Shown: piece by piece, positions 8,418 to 17,232 of the stretch | How the letters are laid out: each line of letters opens with the position of its first letter | Numbering within the stretch: position 1 is the first letter of the stretch | Assembly: GCF_002019855.1 (NCBI RefSeq) | Contig: NZ_CM007717.1 | Location: 6,643,750 to 6,707,749 of the forward strand | DNA: 64,000 bases | DNA from: Streptomyces antibioticus | Lineage (GTDB): Bacteria; Actinomycetota; Actinomycetes; Streptomycetales; Streptomycetaceae | Reading direction: 5' to 3' | Notes under the pieces: generated by a model | The model's database searches: none | What the model was told of the DNA's origin: nothing | What the model saw: the letters and a program-made list of their open reading frames with translations, nothing else | Position numbers and translations under genes: made by a program

Positions 8418-10109
8418 ATGCGCCTGCCCCCGCCCGATCACGCCCTCAGCCCCCTCACCGGCTACACCCGCGCCCACTGGGAGGCCGCCGCCGACGCCCT
8501 GCTGGCCGCCGTGACGCCGTACGCCACCGAGGACCACGCCCTCTACCACCTCCCCGGCGACCACGAGAGCTGGTCGGGCCGCCTCTCCGACGGGCTGGAG
8601 GGGTACGCCCGTACGTTCCTCCTCGCCGCCTTCCGACGTGACGAGACGGCGTTGGAGCGCTACGCCGACGGCCTCGCGGCCGGGGTCTCGGGTGTCTGGC
8701 CCCGGATCGAGGACCGCGGCCAGCCGCTGGTCGAGGCCGCGTCGATCGCCCTCGCCCTGCGCCTGACCCGCCCCCTCCTCTGGGACCGTCTGGACGACGC
8801 CGTACGCCGACGCGCGGCGGACTGGCTCGGAGACGCGCTGACGGCTCAACCCTGGCCCTGCAACTGGGAGTTGTTCCCGGTCACGGTGGGCGGATTCCTG
8901 GAGTCGGTCGGTCACGCGCCGGAAGCCTCCCGCGCGGCGATCGACCGTGGCCTGGAACGCATCGAGGCGTGGTACGTCGGCGACGGCTGGTACAGCGACG
9001 GCCCGGGCCGCGCCTTCGACTACTACAACGGCTGGGCCATGCACCTCTACCCGGTCCTGCACGCCTGGCTGGCGAAGGACCAGGACCTCCTGTCACTCTA
9101 CGGCGACCGCCTGGAGGCCCATCTCGCCTCATACGCCCGCCTGTTCGGCGGCGACGGCGCGCCCCTGCGCCAAGGCCGGTCCCTCACCTACCGTTTCGCC
9201 ACCGCCGCGCCCCTGTGGCTGGGTGCCCTGACCGGCCGGACCCCCTTGCCCCCCGGCGAGACCCGCCGCCTCGCCTCGGGCGCGCTGAAACACTTCCTGG
9301 AACGGGGCGCCGTCGACCCCCACGGCCTGCTCACCCTCGGCTGGCACGGTCCCGACCCCTCGGTCCTCCAGGGCTACTCGGGCCCCGCCTCCCCCTACTG
9401 GGCGAGCAAGGGTTTCCTCGGCCTGCTCCTGCCGCCGGACCACGAGGTCTGGACGGCCCGAGAGGAACCGGGCCCGACGGAACGCGAGGACGCGGCGACG
9501 CCGCTCACCGCCCCCAACTGGCTTCTCCAGTCGACCCGTTCGGACGGACTGGTCCGCCTCCACAACCACGGCAGCGAGGACGCCCGCTACGACCCCCACT
9601 ACACCCGCCTGGCGTACTCGACCCTGACGGCGCCCTCACCGTCGTACGACAACAGCGTGATCCTCGACGGCGACCCGACCCGCACCGGCATCGAACCGCT
9701 CGGGGTCGGCGACGGCTGGGCCGCGTCCCGGCACACGGCGGGCGGGGGAGCGAGGGTGACCAGCGTCGTCCTGGTACGGGGAGCGTCGGAGGTGCGCATC
9801 CACCGGGTGACGGGGGCGCCCCCGGGTACTCCCGTACGGGTGACGGGCTGGCCGACCGAGAACGCAGAACTCCTGCCCGCCCTGGGCCTGGACGACTCCC
9901 TGACGGGCCACATCACGGACGACACGATGTTGTTCGTGGCCCTGGCGAGACTCACGGTGGACCCGGCGACGAGGTCGGAACCCCTCGACAAGACGGCCTC
10001 CGTACGACGCCCGACACCGAACGAGATCGACGTCCACTGGCAGGACGGCCCGGCCTGGCGTGTGACCCTGAGCCGGGACACGGTGGAAGTAACGCCGCTC
10101 GTCGACTGA
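8418..10109 (+). CDS. DUF2264 domain protein
   Basis: This 563-residue cytosolic protein fits the DUF2264 family along its length. The N-terminal part is an alpha/alpha-barrel-like domain with DGLEGYARTFLLAAF, PCNWELFPV and YSDGPGRAFDYYNGWAMHLYP; the last 200 residues look like a beta-rich domain. Relatives occur beside pectin, rhamnogalacturonan and other polysaccharide-use genes, but no reaction is firmly assigned. No signal peptide is present, so it would act on imported oligosaccharides if it is an enzyme. The start ATG 8418 follows GGCGAGGAGAAGGAACGG, a good ribosome site. Confidence 0.85.
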   Translation: MRLPPPDHALSPLTGYTRAHWEAAADALLAAVTPYATEDHALYHLPGDHESWSGRLSDGLEGYARTFLLAAFRRDETALERYADGLAAGVSGVWPRIEDRGQPLVEAASIALALRLTRPLLWDRLDDAVRRRAADWLGDALTAQPWPCNWELFPVTVGGFLESVGHAPEASRAAIDRGLERIEAWYVGDGWYSDGPGRAFDYYNGWAMHLYPVLHAWLAKDQDLLSLYGDRLEAHLASYARLFGGDGAPLRQGRSLTYRFATAAPLWLGALTGRTPLPPGETRRLASGALKHFLERGAVDPHGLLTLGWHGPDPSVLQGYSGPASPYWASKGFLGLLLPPDHEVWTAREEPGPTEREDAATPLTAPNWLLQSTRSDGLVRLHNHGSEDARYDPHYTRLAYSTLTAPSPSYDNSVILDGDPTRTGIEPLGVGDGWAASRHTAGGGARVTSVVLVRGASEVRIHRVTGAPPGTPVRVTGWPTENAELLPALGLDDSLTGHITDDTMLFVALARLTVDPATRSEPLDKTASVRRPTPNEIDVHWQDGPAWRVTLSRDTVEVTPLVD

Positions 10110-10158
10110 GGAGTTGATCTCCGTTGCCGATGGGAAGCGCGTGCAGAAGAATCCCTCC

Positions 10159-10536
10159 ATGACGTCTGCCATCCATCACGTGACCTTCTCCTGCTCCGAC
10201 GCCTACGCCCTGGGCAGCTTCTGGTCCGAGGTCCTGGGCCAGCCCCTCCACGACGACGACAAGCCGGGTGACCCGGAGGCGCTGATCGAGGGCGCGGGGC
10301 TGCTCTTCGTGACGGTCCCGGACCCCAAGACGGTCAGGAACCGCGTCCACCTCGACGTCCAGCCCCAGGACCGCACCCGCGACGAGGAGGTCACCCGCCT
10401 GCTCGCCCTCGGCGCCACGCTGTTCGACGACCAGCGCCGCCCGGACGGCACGGGCTGGGCCGTCCTCACCGACCCGGAGGGCAACGAGTTCTGCGTGGAA
10501 CGCAGCGCGACGGAGCGGGCGGCTACGGCGGGTTGA
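10159..10536 (+). CDS. VOC (glyoxalase/bleomycin-resistance) family protein
   Basis: The 125-residue protein has the paired beta-alpha-beta-beta-beta modules of the VOC superfamily: ITHV-like IHHVTFSCSD at the start, an RVHLDVQ strand in the centre and the terminal LTDPEGNEFCVE motif. His and Glu positions usual for a metal site are present. The substrate is unknown. ATG 10159 is preferred to the upstream ATG 10114 because the domain begins immediately after it. Its 3' end overlaps the stop of the convergent small gene by 14 bp. Confidence 0.82.
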   Translation: MTSAIHHVTFSCSDAYALGSFWSEVLGQPLHDDDKPGDPEALIEGAGLLFVTVPDPKTVRNRVHLDVQPQDRTRDEEVTRLLALGATLFDDQRRPDGTGWAVLTDPEGNEFCVERSATERAATAG

Positions 10537-10759
10537 GATAGCTGGGCCATGCCTCACGACGCGGCCTGTTGCGCGGGTCGTTCGGGTGGCCATAGACCAT
10601 GTGCGTGTGCATGGCGTGCACCGTGGCCCGGGCCGCGTGCGCGTCTCCCGCTCGCAACGCCGCGGCGAGTTCGGCCCGCAGGCTTCCGCACACCGGGCAC
10701 CGTGCGGCGTCGACCGCTCCCGGGCGTGGGGTGCGCAGCTCAGCGAGTGGTGTCGGCAT
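10523..10759 (-). CDS. Small protein with a CPVC motif
   Basis: A 78-residue protein starts at ATG 10759 after a GAGGGGGAAC ribosome site. It contains one Cys-Pro-Val-Cys pair near residue 21 followed by an Ala-rich helix (LAAALRAGDAHAARATVHAMHTHM) and a tail ending SYLNPP. It could be a small redox or metal-binding protein. The start overlaps the end of the upstream small Cys-rich gene by 20 bp, which suggests translational coupling. No family was recognised. Confidence 0.72.
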   Translation of the reverse strand: MPTPLAELRTPRPGAVDAARCPVCGSLRAELAAALRAGDAHAARATVHAMHTHMVYGHPNDPRNRPRREAWPSYLNPP

Positions 10760-11003
10760 GACCGTTCCCCCTCTCGCCCGACACACGGTCGAGGCACTCC
10801 AAGTGCCGGTAGCGGACGGTGCGACCGGCTGAGGAACGACCGCCCGAGATCCGGCGGCACTGCTCGAGCGACTCGATCTTCCGCTCGCACTCGGAGCACG
10901 TCTCCCCCGACGGCGCATAGGTCGTGTACTCGTCCTGCCGTGCGTCGGTGTCCGCTTCCGTCCGGTGGTGATCTCCACCGAGTCCGTGTGTCGCCTTGGG
11001 CAC
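10740..11003 (-). CDS. Small Cys-containing protein coupled to the CPVC protein
   Basis: An 87-residue product begins at GTG 11003, placed 9 bp after a strong GCAGGAGG site. It contains CSECERKIESLEQC near residues 36-49 and YRHLECLD near 66-72, the Cys/His layout expected of a small zinc ribbon. It is divergent from the XRE-family gene at 11186, and such regulator-plus-small-partner layouts are frequent in Streptomyces. The function is unknown. Confidence 0.7.
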   Translation of the reverse strand: MPKATHGLGGDHHRTEADTDARQDEYTTYAPSGETCSECERKIESLEQCRRISGGRSSAGRTVRYRHLECLDRVSGERGNGHADTTR

Positions 11004-11185
11004 TGCCGTGAGCCTCCTGCCGCCGCTCGTCGTCGCCCCGGGCGTAGGGGCCGTGGCGTGTGAAGAGCTTGCGGCCGGCGGGGCTCCTCGTGGAACCGTG
11101 AAGGGGGAACCCCGCCACGCGCTTTGGGGAACCTCGTCGGACCGGCCACGGCTACCCTGATGGGAGATCACATCCGTTCCACCAG

Positions 11186-12355
11186 GTGGCGCCCATGGAC
11201 GATCGCATGGCCAGGCGTAGCGGCTACGCGCTGACCATCTCCGAAACGCTGCTGCACAGCGACGCCATGCGCCGTGCCTGCGCCGCCCGCGATTTCCAGG
11301 AGATCTTCCGACTGGTCAACCGGCGTACCGGCTCCAGCCACGCCCTGATGGCTGCCGCGATCGGCAAGATGACCAGCTCGCGGGTGAGCGACATCATCCG
11401 TGGCGTCCGCGGTATTCGGGGGAGCGGAGTGGTCGAGCGCGTGGCGGACGGATTCGGAATCCCGGGGGAGATGCTCGGGCTGTCGGCGCGTCCCTGGGAA
11501 ACGAACGACGGCGCGAATCGATTCCAGGACCAGAGGGTGTTATCCGCACCGGTGTCGCAGTTCCACAAAGGTCAGCGTGTGGTCCAGGCCCTCGAAGTCA
11601 TGAGCAATGACAGTGCGAGCACGCTTCCGATGGTTCTCGGGGAACTGATCGACCACTACACCCGGACGATCTGCTCGATGCCCCCCGCCGAGGTGTACGA
11701 CGAACTGCTCACGGTGAGAACGCACGCGAGCCGTTTCCTCGACGCCGTCCTCCCGGAGAGTCAGCGCAGGGAAATCACGCTCTCCATCGGCTGGATCTCG
11801 TGTCTGCTGGGTATCGCCGCGTGTGACATGGGCGCGCATGCGGCGTCGTACGTGTGGTGCGGTGACGCGGAACGACGGAGTCAGGAGGTGGGGTACCCGG
11901 AGCTGTCGGGGTGGGCTGTCCTGACGAAGTCGCTGATCGCCTTCTATCAAGGCAGGGCGCACGAGTCGGTGGCGTTGGCTTTGCGGGGGCAGAGCGACAC
12001 CTCTCCGGGAACCATGGTCCACGCGAAGCTGGCCACACAGGAGATGCGGGCCGCGGCAATGGCGGGAGACGGCGACCGGACCGAGAGGGCGAGGCGATAC
12101 GCCGCGCAGGAGATCGCCCGACTTCCCGGTGACGTCAAGACCAGCGGCGCCTTCTCGATCTCGCCGGGGGAAGATCCTCCGTACACGGCGACGTCGCTGA
12201 TGCTGTTGGGGCGCCACGCGGAGGCGGTGTCCGCCACCAAGTCCGTGATTCAGACGCTCTATCGCCCGGAAGCACGGCAGCGCGGTGAACATCCGTCCAG
12301 CTACGGCACCAGATACAGGGAAGTGGCCGACAGGCTGACCGGACACAGTGTCTAG
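11186..12355 (+). CDS. Helix-turn-helix (XRE-type) regulator with TPR-like C-terminal half
   Basis: The 389-residue protein has an N-terminal DNA-binding region (about residues 30-95: FQEIFRLVNRRTGSSHALMAAAIGKM, RVSDIIRGVRGI, VVERVADGFGIPGEMLGL). An all-helical region follows with repeat-like helical pairs consistent with tetratricopeptide repeats. Such proteins in actinomycetes usually control a neighbouring small gene. The start is uncertain between GTG 11186 and ATG 11195; neither has a strong ribosome site. The 12387 gene follows in the same direction after 31 bp, so the two are probably cotranscribed. Confidence 0.8.
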   Translation: MAPMDDRMARRSGYALTISETLLHSDAMRRACAARDFQEIFRLVNRRTGSSHALMAAAIGKMTSSRVSDIIRGVRGIRGSGVVERVADGFGIPGEMLGLSARPWETNDGANRFQDQRVLSAPVSQFHKGQRVVQALEVMSNDSASTLPMVLGELIDHYTRTICSMPPAEVYDELLTVRTHASRFLDAVLPESQRREITLSIGWISCLLGIAACDMGAHAASYVWCGDAERRSQEVGYPELSGWAVLTKSLIAFYQGRAHESVALALRGQSDTSPGTMVHAKLATQEMRAAAMAGDGDRTERARRYAAQEIARLPGDVKTSGAFSISPGEDPPYTATSLMLLGRHAEAVSATKSVIQTLYRPEARQRGEHPSSYGTRYREVADRLTGHSV

Positions 12356-12386
12356 TCATTCATCGATTAGGAAAGGCGCGGGCGCC

Positions 12387-12995
12387 ATGAGCGGTAACGG
12401 TCTCAGTGCGGAGCAGATCCGCGAAATGGGGAGTTTCGTGGACATCGAGGCGTCGCCACCTCCGGATGAGCCGACCGCGTACTTCCTCTTCGGGACGAAT
12501 CAGATGGCTCCTGTCGAGGTCGCGGTGGAGCGCTATCACAAAGGACTGGCGCCGCTGATCATCACGACCGGTGGGGTCAATCGGCACAGCGGAATCGTGG
12601 AAGGGCAGGTGTTCCGTCGGCTTCTCATCGAGCGCGGAGTTCCCGAATCCGTGATCCGTTGCGAAGACCAGGCTTCCAACACCTGGCAGAACGTAGAACT
12701 GTCGCTTCCCCATCTACGGGAAGCCCTCGCGTCGGGTCTGAGGATCACGGCAGTCAGTAAGTGGTACCACCGCCGTACCCTCCATTGCCTGGCAACCCTG
12801 GTTCCGGAGATCGGCCCCTTCTACGCCACGTCCTGGGAACCGATCTACGCGGGAAAGACGGTAAGCCGGGACGACTGGCCCCATATCCCGGACGGCAAGC
12901 GCAGGGTGATCCGGGAATGGGAGGAGATTCCCAGGCGCGTCACGGAGGGAAGTTTCAAGGATGTCCGTCTTGCCGACGGAGCCTGGCGGAGCTGA
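12387..12995 (+). CDS. YdcF/SanA-like DUF218 protein
   Basis: The 202-residue protein matches the DUF218 fold. It has AYFLFGTNQM at the first strand, LIITTGG near residue 60, the conserved RLLIERGVPESVI, a C-EDQASNTWQN segment and AVSKWYHRRTLHC. These correspond to the conserved DUF218 positions (GG, E..S..T..N, and S..H..R). Unlike Gram-negative SanA it has no membrane segment. The biochemical role of the family is unsettled. The start at ATG 12387 follows AGGAAAGG. It lies just downstream of the HTH-TPR regulator. Confidence 0.83.
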   Translation: MSGNGLSAEQIREMGSFVDIEASPPPDEPTAYFLFGTNQMAPVEVAVERYHKGLAPLIITTGGVNRHSGIVEGQVFRRLLIERGVPESVIRCEDQASNTWQNVELSLPHLREALASGLRITAVSKWYHRRTLHCLATLVPEIGPFYATSWEPIYAGKTVSRDDWPHIPDGKRRVIREWEEIPRRVTEGSFKDVRLADGAWRS

Positions 12996-13004
12996 ACCAC
13001 CGGT

Positions 13005-13433
13005 TCAAGGAACGAGCGGCCCCGCCAGCACGGCCAACCCCGCCTCGCGGTCCCCCTCCCAGGTCACCGATTCCGTGTCCCGGGGCTTGCGGCCCCACAG
13101 CAGCAGGAGCAGATCCTCGGCCGTGCCGGAGAGTTGTGCGACCGGTTCGTCCGGGCCGTAGGTCCAGGCGTGGCCGGTGTCGGTGGTGGTGAGGCGTACG
13201 GCACGTGAGGGTGGCGTCGCGGCGCCCTTGGCGATCATGCGGAGCGCCATCGTGTCGAAGACCTCGGCGACGCCGTCGGCGGCGAGTGCGGGGTCCATCG
13301 GGGTCGGTCGGCCGAGGGCGTGGTCGACCAGCCTCCATCCGCCGCAGTGCTCGACGGGAGCGGACAGGTCCCCTCCGTCCAGCAGAGCACCGAACGCGTC
13401 CAGCTCACGCCTCAGTTCAACCAGGTAGTCCAC
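13005..13433 (-). CDS. Contracted maleylpyruvate-isomerase (MDMPI) family protein
   Basis: The first 30 residues (MDYLVELRRELDAFGALL, then HCGGW) are the opening of the MDMPI/DinB-like N-terminal domain. The rest, beginning RLVDHALGRPTPMDPALAADG, is the C-terminal MDMPI domain that normally starts after residue 120. The protein is 142 residues, whereas relatives are around 220-240. The missing part is most of the four-helix bundle, including the helices carrying metal-binding histidines and the HLG segment after CPGW. The frame is intact. Isomerase activity is not expected, and it may be a decaying gene or an adapted remnant. Confidence 0.75.
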   Translation of the reverse strand: MDYLVELRRELDAFGALLDGGDLSAPVEHCGGWRLVDHALGRPTPMDPALAADGVAEVFDTMALRMIAKGAATPPSRAVRLTTTDTGHAWTYGPDEPVAQLSGTAEDLLLLLWGRKPRDTESVTWEGDREAGLAVLAGPLVP

Positions 13434-13531
13434 GGCGTCAAGGTACAGCGCACCAACTACGCGCGTCTCGCTGCATAAACGGGGCGAATTTCACCCGTAG
13501 CGCGGGCGAGGCCGTCCATGCCCGAGCTCGG

Positions 13532-13822
13532 CTACGCGGAGCCGGTGCCGCCCGTCCTGTCGGCGTGCGCCCACCAGGAGATCACCCGGGCCGCCATAGC
13601 TTTCGGCTCCGACGGCAGAGGGGTGAGGCCGAAGTGGTCCTCCAGCTCGTGGCGCAGGAACTCGGCGATCTCCGGCTCGTCGGCGCCGCCGCGGAGCCGC
13701 TGGAGAAGAGGGGCGAGCATGCAGTCGTACTCGTCCTGCACATCGTCGGCGACGCCGACCGGATCCCACTCATTGAGCAGACGCCGCAAGCTGTTCTCGG
13801 AGGCGTCGGTTCCAGATTTCAT
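13532..13822 (-). CDS. Small acidic protein resembling DUF1871
   Basis: The 96-residue protein contains LLNEWDPVGVADDVQDEYDCMLAPLL and EIAEFLRHELEDHFGL, which match the pattern of DUF1871-type small proteins. Some relatives are annotated as immunity-like. It is acidic and has no signal peptide. The start ATG 13822 gives the usual short leader before the conserved block. No toxin gene is adjacent, so an immunity role is not supported here. Confidence 0.62.
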   Translation of the reverse strand: MKSGTDASENSLRRLLNEWDPVGVADDVQDEYDCMLAPLLQRLRGGADEPEIAEFLRHELEDHFGLTPLPSEPKAMAARVISWWAHADRTGGTGSA

Positions 13823-14003
13823 CGCCCCAGGGTGCCACCCGGGAGCCGCCGTCATCACCCGCCCCCCAACCTCGATCCGTACGAAGCCGTGCAGGTCACG
13901 CGGGGGTTGCGCACCGGTGCCAGTGCCCGCACATCACTTTCGTCCCGGGAACACCTCAACCCCCGCCCCCCACAACCTAGTTGAACGATCACTGTGACTT
14001 GTA

Positions 14004-14032
14004 TTGACGCCCCCTTGGGGTGAGCCTAGCCT
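14004..14032 (+). promoter_or_regulatory. Candidate promoter of the GH81 gene
   Basis: TTGACG (14004-14009) and TAGCCT (14027-14032) are separated by 17 bp, the standard spacing for the principal sigma factor. The GCTCTC palindrome begins 8 bp downstream, where a bound repressor would block clearance. Confidence 0.5.
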
Positions 14033-14039
14033 TCCCGGG

Positions 14040-14055
14040 TTGAGAGCGCTCTCAA
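14040..14055. promoter_or_regulatory. Perfect LacI/CebR-type operator TTGAGAGCGCTCTCAA
   Basis: A perfect 16-bp palindrome, TTGAGAGC followed by GCTCTCAA, lies 114 bp before the GH81 start and just after a candidate -10 element. CebR and related LacI regulators of Streptomyces bind GAGCGCTC-centred sites. The cognate repressor is not in this window. Confidence 0.75.
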
Positions 14056-14168
14056 GTCGCAAGAGTCCCCACTTACCGGCGCCACTCCCTGGGATATGAA
14101 AGTCCGTCCGGACCGATTCCCGGGTGTGGGTCGGGCATTCGCTCTGCCTCCTGTCGAAGGGTGCCCCC

Positions 14169-17100
14169 ATGCCAAGTGCCAGTGTTCAGCCATTGGCCGC
14201 CGTGCCGAGATCCGCTCCCGCGCCCTGGCGGCGTGCGGTGCTGTTCATGACCCTCGCCGCCCTGCTCGGCGCGGTGCTCACCGTGCTCAACTCCACGTCG
14301 GCGGACGCCGGCACGGTGGGGGCGGGCAGTTACACCACCACGGCGCCCGGTCCGTTGCCCTCGGGCTGCGGAGACCTGTCCACCAACCCGCGCCGCTGGG
14401 TGACGGACAACGCCCCGTCAGGTGGCGTGCCCACCAACGACTGGTGGTCGTCGATCCTGTGGAAGCGCACCAACTGCGCATACGGCGAGCCCCTGTTCGC
14501 CCAGCCGCTCGGCTTCCTCGCCCAGTCGGGCGGGCTCGGTGTCTCCTACAGCACCCGGCCGTCGATCTCCGGCAGCGCCAAGGGCGTGGGGGAGTACCAC
14601 TACGAGTACCAGGAGGACTTCGTCGCCGGTGTCACCGGCCTCGCCGCCCCCGAGGTGAAGGTCGACGACTGGAGCGACTGGACCGTCACCCCCTACCTCA
14701 GCGACGGCACCCGCACCCTGCGGGCGACCATCGGCTCCGGACTGCCGTTCACCTACTACCGGGCGACCGGCGGCAACGCACAGATCAAGGCCGCGGCCGG
14801 CGCGACGGTCGACGTCTGGTCCAACTCCGGCCCCAGGATCGGCTATTCGGTCAACGGCCACGACTACGTCGCCTTCGCCCCGACCGGCGCCACCTGGACG
14901 GTCAGCGGCTCCACCTTCACCTCCACCCTCGCGGGCAAGGACTACTTCTCGATCGCCGTCCTGCCGACCACCTCGTCCACCCCGGCCGCCGACCGCACCG
15001 CGCTCGCGACCGAGTACGCCAAGTACGCCCACGCCCATGTCACCGGTACGGCCGTGTCCTACCGGTACGACGAGGCGGACAGCACCCTGACCACCACGTA
15101 CCGCTTCACCACCACCGCCCGTGAGGGCTCCGAGACCGGCACGGCCGCCGCTCTTCTCCCGCACCAGTGGCGCTACTTGGCCGGCGGCAGCCCGCTGTCG
15201 CAGACGTACGTCTCCTCGCGCGGCCCGCTGAAGGTGCTCACCGGCATCACGTCCTTCACGACCTCGATGCTCTACCACGGAGTGCTACCCGAGGTACCGG
15301 CCGTCGCCGACAGTTCCGGTGCCGACGCCGCCACCCTCCAGAACTATCTCAACGCCGAATTGGGCGACCCCACCCGCCAGCAGGCCGACGACACCTACTG
15401 GACGGGCAAGGGCCTCGGCCGCGCCGCACGCCTGGCCGAGATCGCCGACCAGACCGGCAACACCGCCGTCCGCGACGCCGCCCTGTCCGCGATCAAGTCC
15501 AAGCTCACGGACTGGCTCACCGCGTCACCCGGCGAGACCAGCCGGCTGTTCTACTACGACGACAAGTGGGGCACCTTGATCGGCTACCCCGCCTCCTACG
15601 GCTCCGACCAGGAGCTGAACGACCATCACTTCCACTACGGCTACTACATCGCCGCGGCCGCGACCCTCGCCAAGTTCGACCCCGCCTGGGCCGACAGCGA
15701 CCGCTACGGCGGCATGATCGACCTGCTCATCCGCGACGCCAACAACTACGACCGCACCGACGAACGCTTCCCCTACCTGCGCGACTTCGACATCTACGCC
15801 GGACACGACTGGGCGTCGGGACACGGCTCGTTCGCCGCGGGCAACAACCAGGAGTCCTCCTCCGAGGGCATGAACTTCGACAACGCGCTCATCCAGTGGG
15901 GCATCGCCACCGGCGACACGGCCGTCCGGGACGCCGGCATCTACATGTACGTCACCCAGGCCGCCGCCATCCAGGACTACTGGTTCGACACCCGTGACCA
16001 GATCTATCCGACTGCCTTCCCGCACAAGGGAGTCGGCATGGTCTGGAGCAACGGCGGCTCCTACTCGACCTGGTTCTCCAGCGCCCCCGAGCAGATCCAG
16101 GGCATCAACCTGCTGCCGGTGACCGGCGGACACCTCTACCTCGGCTACGACCCCGCCTACGTCAGGACCAACTACCAGGAGATGCTGGACCAGTCGGGCC
16201 GGACCCAGCCGTCCATCTGGACCGACATCTGGTACGAGTACCTCGCCCTGGGCGACGGCGACGCGGCCCTCGCCGCCTTCCGCGCCAACCCGTCCTTCAC
16301 CTCCGAGGAGGGCGAGAGCAAGGCCCACACCTTCCACTGGATCCGCAACCTCGCGGCCCTCGGCACCGTGGACACCACCGTCACGGCCGACCATCCGCTG
16401 ACCAGCGTGTTCGTCAAGAACGGCGCCCGCACCTACGTCGCCTCCAACATCACCGACACCGACGCCACCGTGCGCTTCTCCGACGGGACCACCGTCCAGG
16501 TGCCCGCCGGCCGGACCGTCACGGCCGGCGCCCACGTCTGGTCCGGCGGCAGCGCGTCCGGCGGCGCCCCGGACCCCGACCCGACCCCGACCTCCACCCC
16601 CACGTCCACCCCGACCTCCACCCCCACGTCCACCCCGACCTCGACCCCCACCTCCTCCCCGTCACCGACCCCGACGCCCACCTCGTCCGACGGCACCGGC
16701 TCCTCGCCCACCCTCTATCTGACCGACGACGGGAAGCTGTCGGCCACGGCCGGCACCGCGGGCAGTGCGACGGTCCCGTCCGCCGACGGCGCCAACCGTG
16801 ACGGCACCCCGTACAAGCCGCTCACCTACACCGCGTCCGGGCTCGACCTGGACCGCACCGGGGGCGGTACCCGGTTCGATCTGTCCGTCGACGCCGGAAA
16901 CGTCGTCGGCAACGGCGTCCAGATCCAGGTGTCGTACGACTGCTCCGGCAGCGGTGGCACCTGGGACCGCGTCGAGACGTACCGCTACTTCGCCACCGAC
17001 CCGGTCCCCGGCTGGGAGCACTACACCGAGAGCGCCGGACTGGCCTCCGCGACCGGCACCCTCTGCGATCTGAGCGACGGAACCGTGCAGGTCAAGGTGT

Positions 17101-17174
17101 GGAACGCCCTGGGCAACGCGCCCAGCACCCTCGGCACCGGGGAGCGGGCGGTCCTGCGCCTGCCCTTCGACTGA
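14169..17174 (+). CDS. Secreted GH81 endo-beta-1,3-glucanase with CBM56
   Basis: The 1001-residue precursor has an N-terminal signal or anchor segment (about residues 19-46, RAVLFMTLAALLGAVLTVL). The GH81 catalytic region (about 55-785) contains TNDWWSSILW, YGSDQELNDHHFHYGYY and NNQESSSEGMN near residue 560, where the catalytic Glu of the family lies. A Pro-Thr-Ser linker (about 801-845) encoded by a repeated ACCCCGACCTCC motif follows. Residues 848-1001 form a CBM56-like beta-1,3-glucan-binding module. The enzyme should cut laminarin or fungal cell-wall glucan. ATG 14169 follows GAAGGG. A promoter and a LacI-type operator precede it, and a strong terminator follows. Confidence 0.92.
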   Translation: MPSASVQPLAAVPRSAPAPWRRAVLFMTLAALLGAVLTVLNSTSADAGTVGAGSYTTTAPGPLPSGCGDLSTNPRRWVTDNAPSGGVPTNDWWSSILWKRTNCAYGEPLFAQPLGFLAQSGGLGVSYSTRPSISGSAKGVGEYHYEYQEDFVAGVTGLAAPEVKVDDWSDWTVTPYLSDGTRTLRATIGSGLPFTYYRATGGNAQIKAAAGATVDVWSNSGPRIGYSVNGHDYVAFAPTGATWTVSGSTFTSTLAGKDYFSIAVLPTTSSTPAADRTALATEYAKYAHAHVTGTAVSYRYDEADSTLTTTYRFTTTAREGSETGTAAALLPHQWRYLAGGSPLSQTYVSSRGPLKVLTGITSFTTSMLYHGVLPEVPAVADSSGADAATLQNYLNAELGDPTRQQADDTYWTGKGLGRAARLAEIADQTGNTAVRDAALSAIKSKLTDWLTASPGETSRLFYYDDKWGTLIGYPASYGSDQELNDHHFHYGYYIAAAATLAKFDPAWADSDRYGGMIDLLIRDANNYDRTDERFPYLRDFDIYAGHDWASGHGSFAAGNNQESSSEGMNFDNALIQWGIATGDTAVRDAGIYMYVTQAAAIQDYWFDTRDQIYPTAFPHKGVGMVWSNGGSYSTWFSSAPEQIQGINLLPVTGGHLYLGYDPAYVRTNYQEMLDQSGRTQPSIWTDIWYEYLALGDGDAALAAFRANPSFTSEEGESKAHTFHWIRNLAALGTVDTTVTADHPLTSVFVKNGARTYVASNITDTDATVRFSDGTTVQVPAGRTVTAGAHVWSGGSASGGAPDPDPTPTSTPTSTPTSTPTSTPTSTPTSSPSPTPTPTSSDGTGSSPTLYLTDDGKLSATAGTAGSATVPSADGANRDGTPYKPLTYTASGLDLDRTGGGTRFDLSVDAGNVVGNGVQIQVSYDCSGSGGTWDRVETYRYFATDPVPGWEHYTESAGLASATGTLCDLSDGTVQVKVWNALGNAPSTLGTGERAVLRLPFD

Positions 17175-17192
17175 CCAGGCAATCTCTCCAGA

Positions 17193-17232
17193 CGGCCTGA
17201 CGCCCGCCTCCGCCGAGGCGGGCGTCAGGCCG
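17193..17232. terminator. Bidirectional terminator, 18-bp perfect stem
   Basis: CGGCCTGACGCCCGCCTC (17193-17210) pairs perfectly with 17215-17232 across a CGCC loop. It ends the GH81 transcript and overlaps the last codons of the convergent TetR gene, serving both. Confidence 0.85.

Noticed and set aside
14418..15278. Long antisense frame across the GH81 gene
   Set aside because: Its translation is Gly/Val/Arg-rich low complexity typical of a shadow frame, and the plus strand has a complete GH81 domain.
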